From Telmatospirillum siberiense (lineage in GTDB: Bacteria; Pseudomonadota; Alphaproteobacteria; Rhodospirillales; Magnetospirillaceae), in assembly GCF_002845745.1 (NCBI RefSeq), contig NZ_PIUM01000004.1, positions 186,001-250,000 of the forward strand: a DNA stretch of 64,000 nt, in the 5' to 3' direction. The notes below the pieces were generated by a model. It ran no database searches, was not told where the DNA came from, and saw only the letters and a list, made by a program, of their open reading frames with translations. Of this stretch, positions 43,202-51,065 are shown one piece after another. Each line of letters starts with the position of its first letter. Within the stretch, counting starts at the first letter, position 1. The translations under genes and the position numbers were made by a program.

Positions 43202-44259
43202 GCCCGTTTCTCCCCGGCTTTCTTGGCTTTGGCGACGCCCTCCCACAGACCGTTGAGATAGACCGCGCCGAGAGCCCGGTCATAAAGGCCGTATCCCGGC
43301 TTGCCGGTTTCACCCCAGATCATCCGGCCGTGGTCGGGACGCACATAGCCCTCGAAGCCGGCTTCGTAATAAGCCCGAATGATCTCGCCCATGTCCAGCG
43401 AGCCGTCTTCCGAACGATGGCCGGTTTCGAAGAAGTCGCCCCGTTCGTTGTTCTTGACGTTTCTCAGATGGGCGAAGTGGATGCGCCCCTGGCCCGCGAA
43501 TTCGCGGACCATCGCCACGATGTCGTTCTTGCTATCGGCGCCCAGGGATCCGGAACACAGCGTCAGGCCGTTGGCGGGCGTATCGACGATGGCGAGCAGG
43601 CGCTTGAGGTCGGCGCGGTTCTTGACGATGCGGGGCAGGCCGAAGATCGGGCGCGGCGGATCGTCGGGATGGATGGCCATCTTGATGCCGACCTCGTCGG
43701 CCGTCGGGATGACGCCCTTCAGGAAATAGGTGAGGTTGGCCCACAGCTTTTCCTCGTCGATGCTGGCGTACTCGGCCAGCAGCGCCTTCAATTCCTCGGG
43801 CTTGTAGCTGGCGTCCCATCCGGGCAGGTCGATCCCCTTGCTGAGGTCGATCTTATCGACGACATCGACGTCGAAGCCCAATGTCGTCGAGCCGTCGGGC
43901 AGAACCATTTCCAGCGTCGTGCGGGTCCAGTCGAAGACCGGCATGAAGTTGTAGCAGACGACCTTCAGGTCGCAGGCGGCCAGATTGCGCAGGGTCTGGG
44001 CGTAGTTGGCGATCAGCCGGTCGCGCGAGGGCTTGCCCAGCTTGATGTCCTCATGCACCGGCACGCTTTCGATGACGTCGAACTTCAAGCCGTGGGATTC
44101 GATCTTGGCTTTCAGCGCCTTGATCTTCTCCACCGGCCAGGTCTCGCCCACCGGGACGTCGTAGACCGCCGAAACGATGCCGTCCATCCCGGGAATCTGC
44201 CGGATGTAATCGAGCGTCACCGGATCGCTGTCGCCATACCAGCGAAAAGTCATTTTCAT
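43198..44259 (-). CDS. uxuA: Mannonate dehydratase (short form, copy 2)
   Basis: A 353-residue TIM-barrel mannonate dehydratase, shorter than the copy at 30666 and closer in size to the Bacillus type. It keeps the metal-site segments [38 protein letters not shown] and [18 protein letters not shown] lies 9 bp before the first of two ATGs, at 44259. It follows the gntR copy by 86 bp and is coupled to the SDR gene, so gntR-uxuA-SDR forms one unit. Confidence 0.93.
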   Translation of the reverse strand: MKMTFRWYGDSDPVTLDYIRQIPGMDGIVSAVYDVPVGETWPVEKIKALKAKIESHGLKFDVIESVPVHEDIKLGKPSRDRLIANYAQTLRNLAACDLKVVCYNFMPVFDWTRTTLEMVLPDGSTTLGFDVDVVDKIDLSKGIDLPGWDASYKPEELKALLAEYASIDEEKLWANLTYFLKGVIPTADEVGIKMAIHPDDPPRPIFGLPRIVKNRADLKRLLAIVDTPANGLTLCSGSLGADSKNDIVAMVREFAGQGRIHFAHLRNVKNNERGDFFETGHRSEDGSLDMGEIIRAYYEAGFEGYVRPDHGRMIWGETGKPGYGLYDRALGAVYLNGLWEGVAKAKKAGEKRA

Positions 44260-44345
44260 GTCGCGTGTCTCCTTAACGATGTTGGTGCCGGTGCCGGTGT
44301 CGGGACCGGCGATTTTTCTTGAAAGCGAAGCGTTGGAAAAGGGGG

Positions 44346-45053
44346 TCAGGAACGGGCGGAACGCCTGCGCGAAGGCGGGAGGTCCTGGCCCGTCTCGCTC
44401 AGGCCGAGCTTTTCGACCGTCGTGATGATCTCCCTGAGATGGCATCGCAAAGCCTCCCGCGCTTTCACCTCGTCGCCTTGGGCGACGGCGTCGACGATGG
44501 CTTTGTGCTGCCCGGTCAGTTTCGCCATGTGATCCGGCATGCGGAAGCTGACATGACGGACCCGGTCCATATGGACCTTGGATTGCTGGACGATGCGCCA
44601 TGTCTGGAGGTGACCGGACGCTTTCGCCAGCAAGGTGTGCAGGGCCTCGTCGAGTTCATAGAACTTGTCCCAGTCGTCGTAGCGGACGGCGCGCTCCTGC
44701 TGTTCGAGATTGTCCTGGAGAAGACGGAGCGTGGCCTTGTCCATCCGCCGGACGGCGTCCACGATGAGGGCGCATTCCAAATGCTCACGGATGAACTGGG
44801 CTTCGTTGACCGAATCGATCGAGATGGGAGCGACGAAGGTACCCACCTGCGGAATGATCCGGACAAGGCCGTCCTCCGACAGTTTGATCAGGGCTTCGCG
44901 GACCGGTGTGCGACTGACCCCCAGGCGATCGGACAGTTCCGCCTCGGACAGTTGCGCGTTGGGCGGCAATGCGCCGCTGACGATCTCTTCCTTCACCGTT
45001 TCGAAGACCTGGACGGCCAGGCGAAGTTGCTTGTTCGCGGGGAGTATGGCCAT
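44346..45053 (-). CDS. GntR/FadR-family transcriptional regulator (copy 2)
   Basis: A 235-residue regulator with winged HTH ([20 protein letters not shown]) and FCD domain, paralogous to the copy at 29810. I chose ATG 45053, which has GAGGG 6 bp upstream; an in-frame ATG at 45092 lacks such a site but may be the annotated start. The full palindrome TGGTA-TAC-TACCA lies just upstream at 45120, so autoregulation and control of the divergent dehydrogenase operon are likely. The ligand is probably a hexuronate/hexonate intermediate. Confidence 0.86.
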   Translation of the reverse strand: MAILPANKQLRLAVQVFETVKEEIVSGALPPNAQLSEAELSDRLGVSRTPVREALIKLSEDGLVRIIPQVGTFVAPISIDSVNEAQFIREHLECALIVDAVRRMDKATLRLLQDNLEQQERAVRYDDWDKFYELDEALHTLLAKASGHLQTWRIVQQSKVHMDRVRHVSFRMPDHMAKLTGQHKAIVDAVAQGDEVKAREALRCHLREIITTVEKLGLSETGQDLPPSRRRSARS

Positions 45054-45119
45054 CACGTCCCTCAAATCCTCTTCAGGCTGAACGGGATCCATCGGATGCC
45101 CGTGCTATAGGCTGGTTAA

Positions 45120-45132
45120 TGGTATACTACCA
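45120..45132. promoter_or_regulatory. Full TGGTA-N3-TACCA palindrome upstream of gntR copy 2
   Basis: TGGTA-TAC-TACCA is perfectly symmetric. It lies 28 bp before the upstream candidate start of gntR and 67 bp before the preferred one. The symmetry and position fit a FadR/UxuR-class dimer; the E. coli UxuR/ExuR core (TGGTATACCA) has the same half-sites at different spacing. Confidence 0.65.
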
Positions 45133-45218
45133 TGGCAGCGTGTCAACGAAATTTGCCGGGACAGCGGAATTTCAGGTGGAATTTCCTTCTCGAAAAAAGG
45201 GGCTTGTACGACGCAATA

Positions 45219-45231
45219 ACGTATACTACCA
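45219..45231. promoter_or_regulatory. TACCA operator copy upstream of the dehydrogenase operon
   Basis: ACGTA-TAC-TACCA is followed by TGGCAGC, just as the 45120 site is (GTATACTACCATGGCAGC is shared by both). The two sites are 99 bp apart, one near each divergent gene, which could allow looping. Confidence 0.6.
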
Positions 45232-45288
45232 TGGCAGCAAATCAATTGAATGCCATGAAAAGCATTCATCTAGAGGATGCGAGTCGAT

Positions 45289-46326
45289 ATGGAAGCCTGT
45301 GTCATTCACGGGGCGCTTGATCTACGTCTCGATAAAGTAAAAGAACCAGAGTTATCCGATAATTATGTGAAGGTTAGAATTAGAGCCGGAGGAATCTGCG
45401 GATCTGATCTTCATTATTTTTCCAATGGAAGAATTGGTGATTTTATTATCCGGGAGCCGCTGATCCCTGGACATGAGGTCGCCGGCGAGGTCTGCGCGGT
45501 GGGAGCCAAGGTTTCAACGCTCAAGCCTGGCGACCGGGTCGCCATTCATCCGGGCCGCAGTTGCGGCAGATGCCCCCGCTGCCGGGAAGGGCGCCCCAAC
45601 CTGTGCCAATCCGTTTTCTACATGGGCAGCGCCAGCCGGTTTCCCCACATGCAGGGCGGCTTCTGCGAGTTCGTGTCGGTCGACGAAAGCCAGTGCCACA
45701 AGATTTCGACCGACATCGCCTTTCCCCTGATCGCCTTCGCCGAACCCCTTTCCGTGGCGCTTCATGCGGTACACCGGGCCGGCGACATCATGGGACGGAA
45801 GGTGCTGATCACCGGCGCCGGGCCCATCGGTCAACTGCTGTTGCTGGCGGCGCGCCGGGCCGGCGCGGGGGACGTCGTCGTCACCGATCTGCTCGACAGT
45901 TCATTGGGCAAGGCCCGCCAGATCGGCGCCGCCGCGACCATCAATGTCGGACGGACGCCCGACGCCTTGACCGAGACATCCCGCGCCATCGACGGCTTCG
46001 ACGTCGCTTTCGAGGTTTCCGGCGCGGCTCCGGCCCTGAACAGCGCCATCGACGCGGTTCATCCGGGTGCGACCATCGTGCAGGTCGGTTCGCTTCCCGC
46101 GGGGCCGCAAGGGGTTACCGCCAATCGGATCATGGCGAAGGAACTGGATGTCCGAGGGGCGTTCCGCTTCGGCAATGTTTTCGCCGATGCCGTCGCCTGT
46201 CTGGAGAAAGGCCTTATCGACGTTTCGCCGCTGCTCACCGCGGTGGTGCCGATGGCAAACGCCGGCGAGGCTTTCCTGATGGCCAAGGATCGGGAGCATC
46301 ACCTCAAGGTCGTCATCGAATTCTGA
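45289..46326 (+). CDS. Zinc-dependent L-idonate/L-gulonate 5-dehydrogenase-type enzyme
   Basis: A 345-residue medium-chain dehydrogenase. Catalytic zinc ligands are C37 (GICGSDLHYF) and H62-E63 (GHE); the structural zinc cysteines are C92, C95, C98 and C106. The GGICGSDLHYFSNGRIGDF segment is typical of the IdnD group, which oxidises L-idonate at C5. Relatives oxidise L-gulonate to D-fructuronate. Being divergent from mannonate dehydratase and mannonate oxidoreductase genes favours the L-gulonate reading, but sequence alone does not decide. ATG 45289 is chosen by homologous N termini; 45277 is also in frame. Confidence 0.85.
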   Translation: MEACVIHGALDLRLDKVKEPELSDNYVKVRIRAGGICGSDLHYFSNGRIGDFIIREPLIPGHEVAGEVCAVGAKVSTLKPGDRVAIHPGRSCGRCPRCREGRPNLCQSVFYMGSASRFPHMQGGFCEFVSVDESQCHKISTDIAFPLIAFAEPLSVALHAVHRAGDIMGRKVLITGAGPIGQLLLLAARRAGAGDVVVTDLLDSSLGKARQIGAAATINVGRTPDALTETSRAIDGFDVAFEVSGAAPALNSAIDAVHPGATIVQVGSLPAGPQGVTANRIMAKELDVRGAFRFGNVFADAVACLEKGLIDVSPLLTAVVPMANAGEAFLMAKDREHHLKVVIEF

Positions 46327-46364
46327 ATGGGCTTCCGCAAAAGTGGAAGCGATAGGAGAGAAAC

Positions 46365-46853
46365 ATGCTTTTTGGAAACGTCCATCATGCCGGCGACATG
46401 CTTGCCTGGCTCCCGGCTCCCTTGCAAACGGCGATCGAACATCTGCGCACCACCGATTTCAAGGCGCTGCCAGCCGGTAATTACGACCTGCAGGGCAAGG
46501 ATATCTACGTTCAGGTGATCGATCTGACGACCAAGGCCCTGTCGGAAACCCGGCCGGAGGTGCATCGCAAATATATCGACGTCCAGTTCCTGGTCAGCGG
46601 CGCGGAGCGGATCGGCTTTGCCGACGACACCGGCCGCAACGTCGTGGCCGAGGATTTGCTGGCTGAACGGGATCTGCTGTTCTACCAGGGCGCCGAAAAC
46701 GAATCGATGCTGGAGATGGTGCCCGGCAGCTTCGCCGTTTTCCTCCCTTCCGACGTTCATCGCCCAGCCTGTCAGCTCGACGCTCCCCGAGCGATCCGCA
46801 AGGTGGTGGTCAAGGTCCGTTTCGATCTCCTGAAAAAGGGGGACGCCAAGTGA
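46365..46853 (+). CDS. YhcH/YjgK/YiaL (DUF386) family protein, copy 1
   Basis: A 162-residue beta-barrel (cupin-like) protein. Family motifs are HRKYIDVQFLVSG and FAVFLPSDVHRPAC, whose His and Glu residues bind a metal in known structures. Members are linked to sugar-acid or sialic-acid operons and are suspected anomerases or lyases; the reaction here is unknown. GGAGA precedes the ATG, and the stop overlaps the Gfo/Idh start. Confidence 0.88.
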   Translation: MLFGNVHHAGDMLAWLPAPLQTAIEHLRTTDFKALPAGNYDLQGKDIYVQVIDLTTKALSETRPEVHRKYIDVQFLVSGAERIGFADDTGRNVVAEDLLAERDLLFYQGAENESMLEMVPGSFAVFLPSDVHRPACQLDAPRAIRKVVVKVRFDLLKKGDAK

Positions 46854-47836
46854 AGACCGTCCGCTGGGGGATGATCGGCTGCGGCGCCGTTACCGAGGTC
46901 AAAAGCGGGCCGGGTTTCTACAAGGCCCAACATTCGAGCCTGGTGGCGGTGACCAGCGCCGATTCGAAGATGACGCGTTCCTTCGCCGAGCGCCACGGCG
47001 TGGCCAAGGCCCACGATACCACCGAGGCCCTGTTGGCCGACCCGGATGTCGACGCCGTCTACATCGCCACGCCGCCCGCCTTCCATAAGCCGCTTTCCCT
47101 GGCGGTGGCGCGGGCCGGCAAGCATGTCTACGTCGAAAAGCCGATGGCGATGCGCTTTTCCGAATGCCGCGAGATCATCACCGAGTGCGAGCGTAACAAG
47201 GTGCGGCTTTTCGTGGCCTTCTACCGCCGGGCCATGCCGCGTTTTCTCCAGGTGAAACGCTGGCTGGACGAGGGCGTCATCGGCGATGTGCGGGCCGTGC
47301 GGGCCATGCAGCATCAGCCGCCGGCACCCGAGGACCTGTCGCGGGAGACCCTGCCGTGGCGACTGCTGCCGGACGTGGCCGGCGGCGGCAAGTTCCTCGA
47401 CATGGGTATCCACACGCTCGACATCTTCGACTTCTGGTTCGGTCCGCTCGTCGAGGCGCACGGCATCGCCGCCAATCTCGGCCGGCTCTATGACGTGGAG
47501 GATACCGTCACGGCGACCTGGCGCCACAAGGGCGGAGTGCAGGGAAGCGGTTCCTGGTGCTACGTCGCCTCCGATCAGCAGGATCAGGTCGAGATCATCG
47601 GATCGCAGGGGCGTATCGAGATGGAATTCTTTTCCGACCGGCCGTTGCGCCTGATCACCGGGAAGGGGCTGGAGGAAGCCGACATTCCCAATCCCCCCCA
47701 CGTTCAGCAACCCTTCATCCAAAGCATCGTCGACGAGCTGACCGGAACCGGGCGGTGCCCGGGTGATCCCGAGAGCGCCGCCCGCGCCAGTTGGGTCGCC
47801 GACGAAATCCTGGCCGGTTTCCGCGGCCACTCCTGA
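46850..47836 (+). CDS. Gfo/Idh/MocA-family oxidoreductase
   Basis: A 328-residue NAD(P)-dependent sugar dehydrogenase. The Rossmann start is WGMIGCGAVTEVKSGPGF, the conserved EKPM (VEKPMAMRFSEC) is near residue 97, and the C-terminal alpha/beta domain contains GGGKFLDMGIHTLDIFDFW. The substrate is a sugar or sugar acid; nothing identifies it further. The start is GTG overlapping the YhcH stop (GTGA), so the two are translationally coupled. Confidence 0.88.
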   Translation: MKTVRWGMIGCGAVTEVKSGPGFYKAQHSSLVAVTSADSKMTRSFAERHGVAKAHDTTEALLADPDVDAVYIATPPAFHKPLSLAVARAGKHVYVEKPMAMRFSECREIITECERNKVRLFVAFYRRAMPRFLQVKRWLDEGVIGDVRAVRAMQHQPPAPEDLSRETLPWRLLPDVAGGGKFLDMGIHTLDIFDFWFGPLVEAHGIAANLGRLYDVEDTVTATWRHKGGVQGSGSWCYVASDQQDQVEIIGSQGRIEMEFFSDRPLRLITGKGLEEADIPNPPHVQQPFIQSIVDELTGTGRCPGDPESAARASWVADEILAGFRGHS

Positions 47837-47861
47837 TACACGCCGATTTTGGAGCAAAGTC

Positions 47862-48866
47862 ATGCCAAAGGTTCGCTTCGAGGACATGAAAGCGGAATTC
47901 AAACGGATCCTGGTGAAAAAGGGATGCGAGGAGGATATCGCCGAGCTTTCCTCCCGGATGATCGCCGAGACCAGCCTCGACGGTGTTTATTCCCACGGCG
48001 TCAACCGGTTTTCCCGGGTCGTCGAATATATCGATAAGGGCTACATCGATCTGAACGCCAAACCGACCAAGGTCGATGGAATCGGCGCCTTCGAGCGCTG
48101 GGACGCCAACCTCGGGCTGGGAAACGTCACGGCCAAACTGGCCATGGACCGCGCCATCGAGCTGGCCCGCCAGAACGGCATCGGCTGCGTGGCGCTTCGC
48201 AACGCCAATCATTGGCTGCGCGGCGGAAGCTATGGACTGCAGGCGGCCGACGCGGGCTGTATCGGCATTTGCTGGACCAATACGCAGCCGAACATGCCGG
48301 CCTGGGGAGCCAAGGATCGGCGCATCGGCAACAACCCGTTCATCGTCGCCATTCCGCGGGACGGCGGCCATGTCATCGTCGATGCCGCGATGTCGCAGTT
48401 TTCCTACGGTCATATGGAAGGGGCCAAGCTGCGCGGCGAGCAACTCGCGGTTCCCGGCGGCTATGACGAGGCTGGCAATATTTCCACCGATCCGGCGGAA
48501 ATCGCCAAGACGTGGCGGGTCCTGCCCATCGGCTTCTGGAAAGGCTCGGCGCTTTCCATCGTGTTCGACCTGGTCGCCACGGTCCTTTCCGGCGGCTTGT
48601 CGACCTTCCGGGTCGGCCAGTTGGGCGGGGACGAGTACAAGCTTTCGCAAGTGATGATCGCCATCGACGCCAAAAGCATCGCCGGCGAGGAATTCCTGGC
48701 GGGGGCCGTCAACGAGGTCCTCGACGATCTCAAGGCGTCCCAGCCCGCCGATGAAAAACAGGCCGTCCGTTTCCCGGGCGAGAAGGGGCCACGGCTGCGC
48801 AAACAAAATCAGGAACAGGGCATCCCCGTCGACGACGGCGTCTGGGCGAAGATCACTTCGCTCTAG
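47862..48866 (+). CDS. Ldh/YiaK-type oxidoreductase (2,3-diketo-L-gulonate reductase-like)
   Basis: A 334-residue member of the malate/L-lactate dehydrogenase YlbC/YiaK family, of almost the same length as E. coli YiaK. The catalytic histidine is H45 in GVYSHGVNRF. Other family segments are NANHWLRGGSYGLQAADAG, CWTNTQPNMPAWG and IVDAAMSQFSYG. YiaK reduces 2,3-diketo-L-gulonate. The combination with a YiaL-family gene and an MFS transporter mirrors the enterobacterial yiaK-yiaL-yiaX2 group. GGAGC precedes the ATG. Confidence 0.88.
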   Translation: MPKVRFEDMKAEFKRILVKKGCEEDIAELSSRMIAETSLDGVYSHGVNRFSRVVEYIDKGYIDLNAKPTKVDGIGAFERWDANLGLGNVTAKLAMDRAIELARQNGIGCVALRNANHWLRGGSYGLQAADAGCIGICWTNTQPNMPAWGAKDRRIGNNPFIVAIPRDGGHVIVDAAMSQFSYGHMEGAKLRGEQLAVPGGYDEAGNISTDPAEIAKTWRVLPIGFWKGSALSIVFDLVATVLSGGLSTFRVGQLGGDEYKLSQVMIAIDAKSIAGEEFLAGAVNEVLDDLKASQPADEKQAVRFPGEKGPRLRKQNQEQGIPVDDGVWAKITSL

Positions 48867-48906
48867 CTAGCGTCCTGTTCAATAAACGAATTTTCGGAGG
48901 AACATC

Positions 48907-50211
48907 ATGCCGAACACGACACAATCGGGCGGCGTCATGCGGGCGGACGCATCTGCGGGCATACCGAATGGACGCTGGTTTCATATCATCGTCCCCATCA
49001 TGATTCTGTGCATCGTCTCCTACATGGACCGGACCAATATCGGGTTCGCCATTCCGGGAGGGATGAGCAAGGAACTGGCGATGTCGGCCTCGTTTGCCGG
49101 CTTCGCCGCCGGTATTTTCTTCGTCGGGTATCTGTTTCTTCAGGTGCCGGGCGGCCATCTGGCGTCGCGGGGCGTGGCCAAGAATTTTCTGACCTGGTCG
49201 ATGGTGGCCTGGGGCGTGATTTCCATCGCCACGGCCTACATCACCAGCGAAACCCAACTGATCGTCCTGCGTTTCGCCCTCGGCGTCGCCGAGGGCGGCA
49301 TGCTGCCCGTCGTTCTCACCATGGTCGCCAAGTGGTTTCCCGACGAGGAACGCGGCCGGGCGACCGCCATCGTCATCATGTTCGTCCCGATCGCCAATAT
49401 CGTCTCGGGACCGATCGCCGGTTCGGTCATTCAGAATTTCGGCTGGCGCGACCTGTTCCTGTTCGAGGGAATCGGCTCGTTTTTCCTGATCATTCCTTGG
49501 ATTTTCATGGTTCAGGAGGATCCCGAAAAGGCCAAATGGATTTCGCCTGAGGAAAAAGCCTATATCGTCAGCAGACTGAAGGCCGAGCAGGAGGAATTGG
49601 CCAGATCGCCGGCCATCAAGAACGCCTCCTTTTCCCAGGTCATGGGCAATGCCTCGATGTGGAAGCTGATCGTCATCAACTTCTTCTATCAGACGGCGAT
49701 TTACGGCTTCGTCATCTGGCTGCCGACCGTCATCAAGAATCTGACGCAGGCCAATATCGCCGAGGTCGGGTTCCTGTCGATGCTTCCCTATATCGGGACC
49801 ATGATCGGCATGTATACGATCGGGCGCCTGTCCGACAGCTCAGGTAAACGTAAGAAATACGTTATCCTGCCGCTGCTGGGATTGGCGGCAAGTCTGGCCG
49901 GATCGGTGTTCCTGAAAGAGCATATCTGGCTGTCGTTCTCCTGCCTGGTGCTTGCCGGCGGCTTCCTGCAGGCGGCGGCGTCGGTCTTCTGGACCATTCC
50001 GCCAATGCTGTTCACCGCCTCGGTGGCGGGCAGCGCCCGGGGGGCGATCAACGCCCTCGGCAATCTGGGCGGCTTCCTCGGGCCCTTCCTGCTGGGCTGG
50101 CTCAAGGACATCTTCGGCGGAACCGATTACGGTGTCTTCTGCCTGGTCGGCTTCCTGGTGATCTCCGCCCTGATCACCACGACCTTGCCGGTCACCCAAC
50201 GGCAGCACTGA
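48907..50211 (+). CDS. MFS transporter, ACS family (YiaX2-like)
   Basis: A 434-residue, 12-helix transporter. CIVSYMDRTNIGFAIPGG is in helix 1, GGHLASRGVAKNF in the first loop, and GVAEGGMLPVVLTMVAKWFP in helices 4-5. As the last gene of the dehydrogenase-YhcH-Gfo/Idh-YiaK operon it probably imports the hexonate used there. GGAGGAAC precedes the ATG. A perfect terminator hairpin follows the stop by 9 bp. Confidence 0.88.
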   Translation: MPNTTQSGGVMRADASAGIPNGRWFHIIVPIMILCIVSYMDRTNIGFAIPGGMSKELAMSASFAGFAAGIFFVGYLFLQVPGGHLASRGVAKNFLTWSMVAWGVISIATAYITSETQLIVLRFALGVAEGGMLPVVLTMVAKWFPDEERGRATAIVIMFVPIANIVSGPIAGSVIQNFGWRDLFLFEGIGSFFLIIPWIFMVQEDPEKAKWISPEEKAYIVSRLKAEQEELARSPAIKNASFSQVMGNASMWKLIVINFFYQTAIYGFVIWLPTVIKNLTQANIAEVGFLSMLPYIGTMIGMYTIGRLSDSSGKRKKYVILPLLGLAASLAGSVFLKEHIWLSFSCLVLAGGFLQAAASVFWTIPPMLFTASVAGSARGAINALGNLGGFLGPFLLGWLKDIFGGTDYGVFCLVGFLVISALITTTLPVTQRQH

Positions 50212-50220
50212 TCGACAAAA

Positions 50221-50253
50221 AGGGCTTGAAGCGAAATAATCGCTTCAAGCCCT
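50221..50253 (+). terminator. Rho-independent terminator
   Basis: AGGGCTTGAAGCG and CGCTTCAAGCCCT form a perfect 13-bp stem around AAATAAT, followed by TT. It ends the five-gene operon beginning at 45289. Confidence 0.85.
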
Positions 50254-50255
50254 TT

Positions 50256-50413
50256 AGCCCGAGCGGCGCCTGAGCCCGCCTAAGCCGGAGGCGCAGGCGT
50301 CATTTATAACAGCCCGAGCGGCGCCTGAGCCCGCCTAAGCCGGAGGCGCAGGCGTCATTTATAACAGCCCGAGCGGCGCCTGAGCCCGCCTAAGCCGGAG
50401 GCGCAGGCGTCGT
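50256..50413. repeat. Tandem 55-bp repeat, about 2.9 copies
   Basis: Three units start at 50256, 50311 and 50366; the first two are identical for the full 55 bp and the third diverges after GGCGTC. Each begins AGCCCGAGCGGCGCCTGAGC and contains an imperfect hairpin (CGCCTG...CAGGCG), ending in CATTTATAAC. There are no unique spacers, so it is not a CRISPR array. The pieces recur at 14069 and 23721. Confidence 0.9.
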
Positions 50414-50487
50414 TAGGACCTGCCCCCGCGCGTGCAAAACGCCGGGGGCAGGTCCCAATCTTTGGCGATCCTGAAAACTGATATTTT

Positions 50488-50500
50488 AAGTATATTACCC
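50488..50500. promoter_or_regulatory. Weak GntR-operator-like site upstream of YhcH copy 2
   Basis: AAGTA-TAT-TACCC matches 7 of 10 arm positions of the TGGTA-N3-TACCA palindrome and lies ~75 bp before the second YhcH gene in a short AT-rich stretch. It is below the strength of the other four sites. Confidence 0.25.
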
Positions 50501-50573
50501 GCGCGGCGGGGAAACGCCGCCTGACGGGGTGATCAGCATTTCGCCCTTTCAGCATCTTGGTCGGAGGGACATC

Positions 50574-51050
50574 ATGATTTTCGGCAGCGTACATCATCTG
50601 GAAAATTTGCAGGGATGGCTTCCCGCTCCCTTGCGGATGGCCTTGGAACATCTGAAGAAGACGGATTTCACCAATGTTCCCGCCGGCCGATACGATCTGC
50701 AAGGCAGCGACGTCTATGTGCAGGTGATGGATCTGAGCACCAAGAACGATGCCGATACCCGCCCCGAGATCCATCGCAAATACATCGACGTCCAGTTCAT
50801 GGTGAAGGGCTGTGAACGCATTGGCGTCGCCGTCGACACCGGCCGCAATGAGGTGGCCGAAGATCTCCTGGCGGAGCGCGATCTGCTTTTTTATCGTGCC
50901 GCCGAGAACGAATCTTCGCTTGTCTTGCGGCCCGGGAATTTCGCCGTCTTTTTTCCCAGCGACGTCCACCGGCCTCTCTGCGAGGTGGACGGCCCGCAGG
51001 CGATCCGCAAGGTCGTGGTCAAGGTCAGTCTGGCCGCGCTGAAGGGCTGA
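50574..51050 (+). CDS. YhcH/YjgK/YiaL (DUF386) family protein, copy 2
   Basis: A 158-residue paralogue of the protein at 46365, with HRKYIDVQFMVKG and FAVFFPSDVHRPLC conserved and strong similarity along the whole length. GGAGGGAC precedes the ATG. It is a single-gene unit after the tandem repeats, ending 15 bp before the converging TonB receptor. Duplication within 4 kb suggests a distinct substrate or condition. Confidence 0.88.
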   Translation: MIFGSVHHLENLQGWLPAPLRMALEHLKKTDFTNVPAGRYDLQGSDVYVQVMDLSTKNDADTRPEIHRKYIDVQFMVKGCERIGVAVDTGRNEVAEDLLAERDLLFYRAAENESSLVLRPGNFAVFFPSDVHRPLCEVDGPQAIRKVVVKVSLAALKG

Positions 51051-51065
51051 CGGGGCGGGACCCGA

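Noticed and set aside
50256-50413. CRISPR-like array
   Set aside because: The 55-bp units are contiguous and identical, with no unique spacers and no cas genes nearby.
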